A stretch of DNA of 19,055 bases from contig JAFAGU010000247.1 of assembly GCA_019237595.1 (NCBI GenBank), positions 1 through 19,055 on the forward strand. Reading direction: 5' to 3'. The notes under the pieces are model-generated. The model ran no database searches. It saw nothing but the letters and a program-made list of their open reading frames with translations, and was not told where the DNA came from. Positions 7,990-15,354 of the stretch are shown one piece after another. The stretch is from Betaproteobacteria bacterium (GTDB taxonomy: Bacteria > Pseudomonadota > Gammaproteobacteria > Burkholderiales > SG8-39). Numbering within the stretch: the first letter of the stretch is position 1; every line of letters starts with the position of its first letter. A program made the position numbers and the translations under genes.

Positions 7990-8096
7990 GGGGGGGAGTC
8001 GCCATTCTGGAGAAGCCCGAACCCGTTGTATGTAGCGCGAACCGGCGATTTCGCGTCGCCGCGCCTCTACAAGCGCGCTCGTTTCGCTAGCCGGAA

Positions 8097-10088
8097 TCAA
8101 GACCACATTCCGCGCAGGGCCGATGCCACGTCGAGCTGCACCGGCGCGCGCTGCGCCTCGACGGGCTCCCCCACGGAGCCATATGCGACGGGCTCGAGGC
8201 AGGCCATGACTTCGCGTGTCAGGAAGCGGCTCTTCGCCCCATAGACGTGGCGATCGCCCATGCGCGACTGCGAGGTCACGTAATACTTGAGCGGCGCGAT
8301 GAGGTGGAGCTCCGTCTTCGCGCGTGTCATCGCCACGTAAAGAAGCCGGCGCTCCTCGTCGATGAGCTCGGGCTTCCCGGCGGAGAATTCGTTCGGGAAG
8401 TTGCCGTCGCTGACGTTCAGCACGTGCACCGAGTCCCACTCCTGCCCTTTCGCCGAATGGACGGTGGAGAGGACGAGGTAGTCCTCGTCGACGAGCGGCG
8501 CGCCGGCGAGATCGCCCGTCGCCTGCGGCGGGTCGAGCGCCATCTCGGTGAGGAACGCCTCGCGCTTTTCGCACGTGGCGGCGATCTTCTCGAGCTGCAC
8601 CAGGTCCGCCGCGCGCACCTGCGGCGCGTCGTACTTGCGCTCGAGGTGCGGCTCGTACCACTCGCGGACGCGCTCGACCTGGCCGTTCCACGGCGTTTGC
8701 GGATCGCCCAGGAAACGGAGCAATGCGTCGGTGTCTTCGGAGCCGCTCCGCAGCGCCGACCATGACGAACCGTTCGCCTCGAAGGCCGTGAAGACGCGCT
8801 CGGCGGTCGCAGGGCCGACGCCCGGCAGAAGCTGGAGCACCCGGAAAGCGCCGACTCGGTTCCTCGGATTGTCCGCCCAGCGCAGCACGGCGAGGAGGTC
8901 CTTCACGTGCGCGGCCTCGAGGAATTTCAGCCCGCCATATTTCACGTACGGGATGTTCCGCCGCACGAGCTCGAGCTCGAGCACGTCGGAGTGGTGCGAG
9001 CTGCGGAAGAGCACCGCTTGCCGGCGGAGCTCCATGCCGCGCTCGCGGGTCTCGAGCACGCGCTCGACGACGTACTGCGCCTGGGCGGAATCGTCCGCGA
9101 CGGTGACGTAGCGCGGTTTGTCGCCGTTCGGTTTCCTTGAATAAAGGCTCTTTCCAATCACCGCGTTTGCCGCGTCCAGGACCCGCTGCGTGGAACGGTA
9201 GTTTTCCTCGAGCGGGACCACGGCGGCGGAGAACGCTTCGCGGAACGAGAGGATGTTCTCGACCGTCGCGGCGCGGAAGGAGTAGATCGCCTGCGCGTCG
9301 TCGCCGACGACCGTGAGGCCGCGGCCCTGCGGCCGCAGGCGTTCCAGGATCCCGGCCTGCAGCGTGTTCGTGTCCTGGTATTCGTCGACCAGCACGTGGT
9401 CGAAGAGCGCGCCGATCTCCGCGGCCAGCGTCGGCTCGCCCATCATGGCGTGCCAGTAAAGGAGCAGGTCGTCGTAGTCGAGCGCCTGGGTTTCGAGCTT
9501 CTTCTCGACGTACTTCCTGAAGAGATTCTTGAGCTCGAGCTCCCAATCCGCGCACCAGGGAAAGAAGTCGTCGAGCGTCTTCCTGAGCTCGCCTTGCGTG
9601 TTGACCTTGTGCGAGTAGATCGCGAGGCAGGTGTCCTTGCGCGGGAAGCGCTTCTCCGAGCGCGAGAGGCCGAGCTCGTGGCGCGCGAGGTCCACCAGGT
9701 CCGCCGCGTCGCCGCGGTCGAGGACGCTGAAGCTCTCCGCGAGGCCGAGGCGATGGCAGTGCTTGCGGATGAGGCGGTTGGCGACCGAGTGGAAGGTGCC
9801 GGCCCACGGCAGGCGCACCGGCGGCGCACTGCTCTCATCCGCGAGCGCCGCGGCCACGATGCGCTGCGCGCGGCGCGTCATCTCGAGCGCGGCGCGGCGC
9901 GTGAAGGTGAGGAGCAGGAGCCGCTCGGGCGCGACACCGCCGAGCACGAGGTGCGCGACGCGGTGCGCGAGCGTATTGGTCTTGCCCGTGCCCGCGCCGG
10001 CGAGGATGAGGAGCGCGCGGGCGCCGTCGAAGCACGCCGCCTCGCGCTGCCTCGCGTTCAGCTTGCCGAAGACCTCCGCCGCCGCCAT
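8097..10088 (-). CDS. UvrD/Rep/PcrA-family (SF1A) ATP-dependent DNA helicase
   Basis: This 663-aa protein carries the SF1A helicase motifs in order. The Q-motif region LNARQREAA lies at 10-18. Motif I GAGTGKT is at 31-37 (K36), Ia is LTFTRRAALEM, and II is VDEYQDTN with 235-DEYQD-239. Motif III is GDDAQAIYSFR at 262-272, IV is LEENYRSTQRVL, V is HSAKGQEWDSVHV, and VI is YVAMTRAK at about 584-591. It uses ATP to move 3'-5' on single-stranded DNA. It is closer to Rep length (about 670) than UvrD (about 720) and lacks a long C-terminal tail, so I do not give a gene symbol. ATG 10088 has no Shine-Dalgarno. A LexA-like box lies 22 bp upstream, suggesting a role in DNA repair. It ends 150 bp before a strong terminator. 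Confidence 0.95.
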   Translation of the reverse strand: MAAAEVFGKLNARQREAACFDGARALLILAGAGTGKTNTLAHRVAHLVLGGVAPERLLLLTFTRRAALEMTRRAQRIVAAALADESSAPPVRLPWAGTFHSVANRLIRKHCHRLGLAESFSVLDRGDAADLVDLARHELGLSRSEKRFPRKDTCLAIYSHKVNTQGELRKTLDDFFPWCADWELELKNLFRKYVEKKLETQALDYDDLLLYWHAMMGEPTLAAEIGALFDHVLVDEYQDTNTLQAGILERLRPQGRGLTVVGDDAQAIYSFRAATVENILSFREAFSAAVVPLEENYRSTQRVLDAANAVIGKSLYSRKPNGDKPRYVTVADDSAQAQYVVERVLETRERGMELRRQAVLFRSSHHSDVLELELVRRNIPYVKYGGLKFLEAAHVKDLLAVLRWADNPRNRVGAFRVLQLLPGVGPATAERVFTAFEANGSSWSALRSGSEDTDALLRFLGDPQTPWNGQVERVREWYEPHLERKYDAPQVRAADLVQLEKIAATCEKREAFLTEMALDPPQATGDLAGAPLVDEDYLVLSTVHSAKGQEWDSVHVLNVSDGNFPNEFSAGKPELIDEERRLLYVAMTRAKTELHLIAPLKYYVTSQSRMGDRHVYGAKSRFLTREVMACLEPVAYGSVGEPVEAQRAPVQLDVASALRGMWS

Positions 10089-10096
10089 GGGCGGCG

Positions 10097-10102
10097 ACTA
10101 TA
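10097..10102 (-). promoter_or_regulatory. Candidate -10 element of the helicase gene
   Basis: Minus strand TATAGT (five of six to the -10 consensus) ends eight bases before ATG 10088. Transcription would start at about 10090, leaving almost no leader. The -35 position at the usual 17-nt spacing reads TGGAAG, a poor match that lies within the LexA-like box. Confidence 0.4.
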
Positions 10103-10110
10103 GGCCATAA

Positions 10111-10126
10111 CTGTATAAACTTCCAG
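10111..10126 (-). promoter_or_regulatory. Candidate LexA (SOS) box upstream of the helicase
   Basis: The plus strand reads CTGTATAAACTTCCAG, a CTGT-N8-CCAG arrangement. It differs from the gammaproteobacterial/betaproteobacterial CTGT-N8-ACAG consensus at one conserved base and has the AT-rich centre. The box known upstream of E. coli uvrD has the same CTGT...CCAG ends. It sits between the previous gene's stop (10130) and a -10-like TATAGT, over the -35 position, where bound LexA would block RNA polymerase. Confidence 0.55.
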
Positions 10127-10129
10127 TAT

Positions 10130-10504
10130 CTACTTCTTCAGCGCCTCTTCGCGGCTCTTCTGGAAGATCGGCAGGTAGTCGTAAGTCGGGTAGTACTCGG
10201 AGCGGAAGCCGCCCCAGGCACCCTTCTCGATCGCCAGGTTCACCGCGCGCAGCTTGTCGGCCGGGAGCCGCACGGTGATCACGTGGCCGATGCCCATGAC
10301 GATGTGGTACGAGACGACCTCCACGCCCTCGGGCGGGAACATCTTGCGAAAGCCGGTCTTGTCGAGGTGGGCGTTGATCTCGTCCACCGTCTTCGACTGG
10401 TCGTGGCGCAGGAAGATCGTGAGCAGCATCGTCGGCTGCTGCGCGAAGGCCGGCGCGACGTAGGCCGCGGCGACGAGGACGACGAGGATCCTGATGAATC
10501 GCAT
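10130..10504 (-). CDS. Secreted conserved protein of unknown function
   Basis: This 124-aa protein has a clear signal peptide (MRFIRILVVLVAAAYVAPAFA-Q). The mature part starts QQPTMLLTIFLRHDQSKTVD, followed by EINAHLDKTGFRKMFPPEGVEVVSY. It ends VNLAIEKGAWGGFRSEYYPTYDYLP. Similar short proteins occur in many proteobacteria, but I know no function. The ferredoxin-like alternation of strands and helices is only suggestive. ATG 10504 has a strong Shine-Dalgarno (AAAGGAG), which lies in the loop and stem of a hairpin. It is 35 bp downstream of the DUF1501 gene on the same strand and probably co-transcribed with it. Confidence 0.8.
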   Translation of the reverse strand: MRFIRILVVLVAAAYVAPAFAQQPTMLLTIFLRHDQSKTVDEINAHLDKTGFRKMFPPEGVEVVSYHIVMGIGHVITVRLPADKLRAVNLAIEKGAWGGFRSEYYPTYDYLPIFQKSREEALKK

Positions 10505-10531
10505 GGCGCTCTCCTTTGGCTGGGGAGCGCC
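10505..10531 (-). promoter_or_regulatory. Hairpin overlapping the ribosome-binding site of the secreted protein gene
   Basis: On the minus strand GGCGCTC (10531-10525) pairs perfectly with GAGCGCC (10511-10505), with a 13-nt loop. The second arm touches the ATG at 10504. The Shine-Dalgarno AAAGGAG spans the loop-stem junction. The hairpin could slow translation or partly attenuate transcripts arriving from DUF1501; there is no U-run, so it is not a standard terminator. Confidence 0.45.
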
Positions 10532-10539
10532 AAGGTAGC

Positions 10540-11715
10540 CTAAAGGAGGCCGAGCTCCAACGGCGCCGCCTTCGGAAACACTTGCTGGAGCTGGGCGCCC
10601 GAGAGGCCGTACAGGCGCCCGAACAGGCCGCCCAGCACGCCGCGGTAGTCGCTGAGGACCGGGAAATCGCGATCCTCGAGGAGCGTCTTGCGCTCGACGC
10701 GCACCTGCTCGCCGGCGAGCCGCCCGCCCCGCACCGCGCCGCCGAGGATCCACAGCACGGTGCCGTGGCCGTGGTCGGTCCCGCGGTTGCCGTTCTCGCG
10801 GAAGGTGCGGCCGAATTCGCTCATCACCGCGACGACCGTGGTCTTCCACGCCGGGCCGAGCTCGTCCGCGAGCGCCGCGAGGCCGCGCCCGAGGTCCTCG
10901 AGCCGCGTCGCGAGCTGGCCGGTCGCGCCGCCCTCGCCCACGTGCGTGTCCCAGCCGCCCACGTCGACGAAGCCGAGGTTGTACGGGCCGCGCAGCAGCC
11001 GCGCGAGGCGCCTCGCCTGGTCGGCGAAGTTGCGCGCGTTGATGGCGTTGCGGCTCGCCGCGTTCATCTCCTCGGAGAGCTCCTTCATCACCTTGTCGCG
11101 CGCGCTGAAGCCCTCCGTCACCGGCTCGGCGAGCGCCGTGTCGCGGTACATCTGCGCGATCAGGTCCGACTGCCTCGCGTCCACGCCCGCGCGCCCCACG
11201 AAGCGCAGCGCCGCATTCGCGACCTTCGCCTCGCCGCGGAAGACGATCGGAAGCTGGTCGGTGAACGAAATGGGCTTCTGGTCCTTCAATTGCGAGACCA
11301 GCCGGTTGAGGAAGCCCGAGCCGAAATCCCTGCGCTCGCCGAGCGGCTGGCCGAGCTCGATCGAGTCCTGCGTCTCGAAGTGGCTGCGCGTGAGGTCCTC
11401 GGTGCCGGCGAAGGGCACGAACGCCGCCTCCCCCTTCTGCCAGAGCGCGTAGACGCTGTCCTTGAGCGCGGGATGCAGGCCCCAGTCCGAATCGATCGCG
11501 AGCGCCTCGGTGCGCTTGATCGCGATGTTGGGGCGCGACTGGTAATAGAACTCGCTCGACACCGGAACGAGCAGGTTCGCCGCGTCGTAGCCTCCGCGCA
11601 GGAAGACGAGCAGGAAGCGCGTGTCGGCGGAAGGAGCGGCAAAGAGCTCGCCCGTAAGCGCGCCCGCTAACACAGTCCCGGAAGCACGCAAGAAGTGACG
11701 TCGGTTCACGATCAT
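10540..11715 (-). CDS. DUF1501 family protein, Tat-exported
   Basis: From ATG 11715 this is a 391-aa protein. The N-terminus MIVNRRHFLRASGTVLAGAL is a twin-arginine (Tat) signal, so the protein is exported folded, probably with bound metal. Family blocks include LLVFLRGGYDAANLLVP, VDVGGWDTHVGEGG, VVAVMSEFGRTFRENGNRG and TDHGHGTVLWILGGAVRGG. The Asp/His-rich DHGHG region recalls the alkaline-phosphatase/sulfatase fold, so a metal-dependent hydrolase is possible but unproven. DUF1501 genes normally follow directly after a DUF1800 gene. Here 575 bp with two opposite-strand genes intervene, and only 26 bp separate its ATG from the divergent DUF433 ATG. No Shine-Dalgarno is visible. An in-frame extension to 11865 would antisense DUF433 and lacks sensible sequence. 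Confidence 0.9.
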   Translation of the reverse strand: MIVNRRHFLRASGTVLAGALTGELFAAPSADTRFLLVFLRGGYDAANLLVPVSSEFYYQSRPNIAIKRTEALAIDSDWGLHPALKDSVYALWQKGEAAFVPFAGTEDLTRSHFETQDSIELGQPLGERRDFGSGFLNRLVSQLKDQKPISFTDQLPIVFRGEAKVANAALRFVGRAGVDARQSDLIAQMYRDTALAEPVTEGFSARDKVMKELSEEMNAASRNAINARNFADQARRLARLLRGPYNLGFVDVGGWDTHVGEGGATGQLATRLEDLGRGLAALADELGPAWKTTVVAVMSEFGRTFRENGNRGTDHGHGTVLWILGGAVRGGRLAGEQVRVERKTLLEDRDFPVLSDYRGVLGGLFGRLYGLSGAQLQQVFPKAAPLELGLL

Positions 11716-11729
11716 GGGGGCGCGAAGGG

Positions 11730-11735
11730 TAAAAT
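11730..11735 (+). promoter_or_regulatory. Candidate -10 element of the DUF433/DUF5615 pair
   Basis: TAAAAT (five of six to the -10 consensus) ends six bases before ATG 11742, so the transcript would start at or near the A of the start codon. The best -35 match is TTCACG (11705-11710) with a long 19-nt spacer. The promoter would overlap the start of the divergent DUF1501 gene. Confidence 0.35.
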
Positions 11736-11741
11736 CAGTGG

Positions 11742-11960
11742 ATGCTTGATTGGACGACCTGCCAAGCTGTCGAGAACGACCCTGCCAAGGTGAGCGGCGC
11801 ATGGGTATTTCGCGGCACGCGCATCCCGGTTGCGAGCCTTTTCGAGAACATCGAGGGCGGAGCAACCGTAGAACAATTCCTCCAGTGGTTCCCCGGCGTT
11901 TCCCGGGCGCAGGTGGACGCCGTCCTCGAACACGCCGCTCGCAGCGCCCAAGCGGCCTGA
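11742..11960 (+). CDS. DUF433 family antitoxin
   Basis: This 72-aa protein begins MLDWTTCQAVENDPAKVSGA and continues WVFRGTRIPVASLFENIEGG, then a run with VEQFLQWFPGVSRAQVDAVL. The R-G-T-R-I-P-V motif and the final helix are characteristic of DUF433, a winged-helix-type domain in VapB45-like antitoxins. It likely binds the toxin encoded 15 bp downstream and its own promoter. The DNA from here to 12287 is visibly lower in G+C (about 52-57% in the two 60-bp lines counted inside the toxin gene, against 70% in a counted line of the flanking DUF1800 gene), which suggests acquisition by transfer. No Shine-Dalgarno is evident. Confidence 0.88.
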   Translation: MLDWTTCQAVENDPAKVSGAWVFRGTRIPVASLFENIEGGATVEQFLQWFPGVSRAQVDAVLEHAARSAQAA

Positions 11961-11975
11961 CCGCTTCGCCGCCGA

Positions 11976-12287
11976 ATGCGGCTGCTCTTTGACCAAGGCG
12001 TGCCCGTTCCCCTTCGCGCGCACTTGGCGGGGCATGAGGTGCGAACGGTTCATGAGCTCGGCTGGTCGACCATGAAAAACGGCGAGCTCCTGGCAGCAGC
12101 GGAAGAAAAGTTCGATTTATTTGTCACGACAGACCGCAATCTCCGCTATCAGCAGAATCTAGCCGACCGCCGTCTTGCCATTCTCGTCCTGCCAACGACG
12201 AGCTGGCCGATCTTGCAACGCCAGGTCTCACGGATCGCCGACGCGATCGCTTCCGTTCGACCCGGAATATACGTTGAGCTCTCCTAG
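11976..12287 (+). CDS. DUF5615 PIN-like toxin
   Basis: This 103-aa protein begins MRLLFDQGVPVPLRAHLAGH. The family shows the N-terminal L-F-D-Q with D6, the central ELGWSTMKNGELLAAAEE, and VTTDRNLRYQQNL near residues 50-62. These are hallmarks of DUF5615, a PIN-related (Mut7-C/VapC45-like) putative ribonuclease. It pairs with DUF433 in many bacteria as a toxin-antitoxin unit. It begins 15 bp after the antitoxin stop, probably through coupled translation, as no Shine-Dalgarno is seen. Its stop lies 3 bp from the convergent DUF1800 stop, with no terminator between them. Confidence 0.88.
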   Translation: MRLLFDQGVPVPLRAHLAGHEVRTVHELGWSTMKNGELLAAAEEKFDLFVTTDRNLRYQQNLADRRLAILVLPTTSWPILQRQVSRIADAIASVRPGIYVELS

Positions 12288-12290
12288 TAG

Positions 12291-13826
12291 TCATCGGTTC
12301 ATGAATTCCGGGGAGGAGAGGAGCAGCATGTTCCACTCCTGGGGGCTCGAGGCCTTGTCGAGCGTGGCGCGCGTCGAGGGGCCGAGCGCGTACTGGAGCG
12401 ACTGGTAGTAGAGCGCGTTCGCGAGCTGCGGGAAGGCGGGACGCTCGACCGGCTTCTCGCCCTCGGTGCGGAAGAGGCCCGCGGCGCCGTAGCCGACCGC
12501 GCGCGCGATTTCGAAGCGCGTCGCCATCTGGCCTGCGCTCGACCACTCGGAGCGCGTGAGCGGATAGCCGTCGGGCGTCTGGCGGCCGTAGAGCGGCTCG
12601 CCCATGCGCCCGAGCCAGCCGAGCACCGGGTTCGCGTTCAGGATCACCTTGTCGCCGTACGCGAGGCGAACGGCCGAGACGACGTAGTGGATCGGGTCCT
12701 TGAACTTCTGCCCGAGCGAGGCGGTGAACTCGGGCGAGGAGAAGAGCGCGCGCAGCACCTCGGCGATGTCGCCGTTCGTGCGCCGGAACGTGGAAGCCAT
12801 GCGCTCGACGAGCGCGGGCGGCGGATCGTCGGAGACGAAGAAGAGCGCGAGCTTCCTCGACACGAAGCGCGCGGTCGAGGGATGCTCGGCGAGCCGGTCG
12901 AGCGCCTCGTCGAGCTCCGCCGGGCCCTGCGCGCGGAGCGGCCGCCCGAGGAGCACCTTCCCGCCGTAGTCGTGGCGCGCCGGATCGAACTCGTAGAGCC
13001 CGTCGCGCACCACCTCGCGCCGCATCGGCATGCGAAGCCCGAGGCGCTCCCCCTCGGCAATGCCGTAGCCCGTGAGCACGCGCGCGAGCTCCTGCACGTC
13101 CTTCTGCGTGTAGCCGCCGTCCACGCCGAGCGTGTGGAGCTCCATCAGCTCGCGCGCGTAGTTCTCGTTCAGGCGCTTCGCGGCGTTCTGCGCGTTGTCG
13201 AGGTAGCGCAGCATCGCGGGATGCTTCGCCGTGGCGCCGAGGAGGTCGCGAAAGCGCCCGAGCGCGTTCGCGCGGATCGCGTTCTCCTCGTAGTCGCCGA
13301 GGTAGGCGCGCACCTCCGCCTTGCCCGCGAAGACGTTGAAGTGGTTCATCCAGAACCACGTCATCTGCTCGCGCAGCTGCCACGGCGAGTAGAGCGCGCG
13401 CAGCATCGAGCGCGTCATCGACTCGCGCGCGAGGCGCGTGAGCTCCTGCTGGAACGCCTGCTGCTCCATCTTGCGCTTGTCGTCGTCGGCAAGCACGTTG
13501 AACGAGGCGCGCCGCGCGGCGAGCTCTCGCCCGAGGTCGTAGGCGCTTCGCTGCACTATCGTCATGGCCGCGACCTGCTCCCCCGCGTCGAGCGGCAGGT
13601 CGTCGCCCGGCGGCGGCTTGAGCTGCCGCTCGAGCCAGGCTTCGCGCCCAAGCGCGGCGAGCTCTCGCGCGCCTTGCACGTTCGCGCCCCATGTCACGCG
13701 GTCGAGGAGGAGGTAGTCGGAAGCGGCGACATTGGGCACCGGCCTCGGCGGCTCCGGCGAGGGCGGCTGATGGGTCGCGCAGGCCGAAAGCGCAAGCGCG
13801 ACGCCGGCGAGAAATGCCTTTTTCAT
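12291..13826 (-). CDS. DUF1800 family lipoprotein
   Basis: From ATG 13826 this is a 511-aa protein. The N-terminus MKKAFLAGVALALSAC ends in a lipobox (LSAC, C16), so it is probably a lipid-anchored envelope protein. The body has DUF1800 blocks: DRVTWGANVQGARELAALG, SPWQLREQMTWFWMNHFNVF, LDNAQNAAKRLNENYARELM followed by ELHTLGVDGGYTQKDVQE, and ARHDYGGKVLLGRPL. ENYARELMELHTLG is the most conserved element. The family function is not established; it nearly always accompanies DUF1501. An in-frame ATG at 13871 would add 15 residues and spoil the lipoprotein signal. It is divergent from the efflux operon. Confidence 0.9.
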   Translation of the reverse strand: MKKAFLAGVALALSACATHQPPSPEPPRPVPNVAASDYLLLDRVTWGANVQGARELAALGREAWLERQLKPPPGDDLPLDAGEQVAAMTIVQRSAYDLGRELAARRASFNVLADDDKRKMEQQAFQQELTRLARESMTRSMLRALYSPWQLREQMTWFWMNHFNVFAGKAEVRAYLGDYEENAIRANALGRFRDLLGATAKHPAMLRYLDNAQNAAKRLNENYARELMELHTLGVDGGYTQKDVQELARVLTGYGIAEGERLGLRMPMRREVVRDGLYEFDPARHDYGGKVLLGRPLRAQGPAELDEALDRLAEHPSTARFVSRKLALFFVSDDPPPALVERMASTFRRTNGDIAEVLRALFSSPEFTASLGQKFKDPIHYVVSAVRLAYGDKVILNANPVLGWLGRMGEPLYGRQTPDGYPLTRSEWSSAGQMATRFEIARAVGYGAAGLFRTEGEKPVERPAFPQLANALYYQSLQYALGPSTRATLDKASSPQEWNMLLLSSPEFMNR

Positions 13827-13869
13827 GGCAGCGGAATCATTAAACGCCGATTCGCCCGGATCGGACAGC

Positions 13870-15354
13870 ATGACTATGTTTCAAACTGTATCGCCCATTA
13901 GAATTGCGCGCTTGCCGTACGCCCGCCGCAGCGCCGCGCTCCTCCTTCTCGCCGTCATCCTTGCAGGCTGTGCAAGCTCGGACGGGCTTTCGACTCGCGC
14001 GACGCCCGCGAAGCCCGAGGAGCTGAAAGCGGAGAAGACGCTCGGCGCCGCCGCCGCCGGCCCCTGGCCTGCCGCCGACTGGTGGAAGCGCTTCGGCGAT
14101 CCGCAGCTCGACGCGCTCGTCGATGAAGCGCTGAAAGGCAGCCCCAACATGCGCCTCGCGCAGGCGCGCGTGGACCGCGCCTCGGCAACCGTGCTCGCCG
14201 CGGGCGCGGCGTTCTGGCCGACGGCGAGCGCCGGCCTCGACTCCACGCGCCAGCGCTACTCCGCCAACGGCATCTTCCCGCCGCCGATCGCCGGCGGCAC
14301 GTTCACGACGACGAACATCGGCGTCTCGTTCGGCTACGAGTTCGACTTCTGGGGCCGCAACCGCGCCGCGTACGAAGCGGCGATCGGCCGCGAGCAGGCG
14401 GCGCAGGCCGACGTGTTTGCGGCGCGCCTCGTGCTTTCCTCGGCCATTGCCGCCGCGTATGTGCAGCTCTCGCGCAGCTTCGACCAGCTCGACATCGCGC
14501 GCCGCACGCTGGAAGAGCGCGAGGCGATCCAGCGCCTCACGACGCAACGCGTCAGCGCCGGGCTCGATAGCAAGCTCGAGCTGAAGCAGGTCGAGACCTC
14601 GATTCCCGCCGCGCGCGCGCGCGTGGCGCAGATCGAGGAAGAGATCGCGCTCGAGCGCAACCAGCTCGCCGCGCTCGCGGGCCAGGGGCCCGACCGCGGC
14701 CTCGCGCTCGAGCGGCCGAAGATCGCCGCCGAGCCCGTCGCCCTGCCTTCCGCGCTTCCCGCGGACCTTCTCGGCCGCCGGCCCGACGTGGTGGCGAGCC
14801 GGCTGCGCGTGGAAGCGGCGGCGCGCGACGTCACCGTGACGAAGGCGGCGTTCTATCCCAACGTCAACCTCTCGGCGCTCCTCGGCTACCAGTCCATCAG
14901 CTGGTCGAAACTGCTGCAGCCCGAGAGCGCCGTGCCCTCGATCGGCTTCGCGATCCGCCTGCCGCTCTTCGACGCCGGGCGCCTGCGCGGCGAGCTCGCC
15001 GGGCGGCACGCCGACTACGACGTCGCGGTCGAGCAGTACAACCAGTCGCTCGTCGACGCGCTTCGCGAGGTGGTGGACCAGCTCGCGTCGTGGCGCTCGC
15101 TCGAGACGCAGCGCTCGGAGGTCGACCTCGCGCTCGGCTCGGCCGAGGAAGCCTACCAACTCGCCACCACCCGCTACCAGGGCGGGCTCGGCACGCTGCT
15201 GCAGGTGATCGCCGCGGAGATGGCGGTGCTCGAGCAGCGCTCGCTCCGCGCCGACCTGCAGGCGCGCGCGGCGACGGTATCGATCAACCTCGCCAAGGCG
15301 CTCGGCGGCGGATTCATGGACGCGGACGCACAAAGGCCGGAGCCGAAGCGATGA
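13870..15354 (+). CDS. Outer-membrane efflux lipoprotein, NodT/OprM family
   Basis: From ATG 13870 this is about 494 aa. The signal ends LLLLAVILAGC with the lipobox Cys at residue 34. The mature protein carries two OEP (TolC-like) repeats. Typical elements include WWKRFGDPQLDALVDEAL, SFGYEFDFWGRNRAAYEAA, LLGRRPDVVASRLRVEAA, FAIRLPLFDAGRLRGELAG and ATTRYQGGLGTLLQVIAAEM. It forms a trimeric channel through the outer membrane and the periplasm. The start is uncertain: ATG 13876 and TTG 13912 also precede the signal core, and none has a strong Shine-Dalgarno. A longer frame from 13825 would overlap the divergent DUF1800 start. The stop overlaps the adaptor ATG by 4 nt. Confidence 0.93.
   Translation: MTMFQTVSPIRIARLPYARRSAALLLLAVILAGCASSDGLSTRATPAKPEELKAEKTLGAAAAGPWPAADWWKRFGDPQLDALVDEALKGSPNMRLAQARVDRASATVLAAGAAFWPTASAGLDSTRQRYSANGIFPPPIAGGTFTTTNIGVSFGYEFDFWGRNRAAYEAAIGREQAAQADVFAARLVLSSAIAAAYVQLSRSFDQLDIARRTLEEREAIQRLTTQRVSAGLDSKLELKQVETSIPAARARVAQIEEEIALERNQLAALAGQGPDRGLALERPKIAAEPVALPSALPADLLGRRPDVVASRLRVEAAARDVTVTKAAFYPNVNLSALLGYQSISWSKLLQPESAVPSIGFAIRLPLFDAGRLRGELAGRHADYDVAVEQYNQSLVDALREVVDQLASWRSLETQRSEVDLALGSAEEAYQLATTRYQGGLGTLLQVIAAEMAVLEQRSLRADLQARAATVSINLAKALGGGFMDADAQRPEPKR

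Larger units (their letters stand above)
7783..8096. other. 314-bp gene-free interval (terminator plus hairpin)
   Basis: No convincing gene lies here. The left 135 bp (7783-7917) contains no clear promoter for the STAS-like gene, only a 13-nt stretch on the plus strand (7873-7885, GGATAGCTCAGTT) that equals the D-arm start of many tRNAs but lacks the rest of a cloverleaf. The right part is the 3' flank of the helicase gene, with a terminator (7918-7946) and a long hairpin (7954-7989), described separately. The remaining stretch 7990-8096 shows nothing I can name. Confidence 0.6.

Noticed and set aside
7990..8096. Possible C-terminal continuation of a reading frame between helicase stop and hairpin
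   Set aside because: A minus-strand frame is open here but overlaps the helicase in the wrong phase and has no start or domain.
10540..11865. Longer DUF1501 start at 11865
   Set aside because: The added residues lie antisense to DUF433, are Arg/Ser-rich and would bury the Tat signal, which must be near the N-terminus.
11712..12053. 113-codon minus-strand frame over DUF433
   Set aside because: It is a shadow of the antitoxin gene with no family features.
13899..13914. TAGAAT -10-like element followed by an in-frame TTG, as a leaderless start of the efflux channel gene
   Set aside because: It would give a compact lipoprotein signal, but there is no -35 at the right spacing and ATG codons lie just upstream, so the evidence is too thin to move the start.
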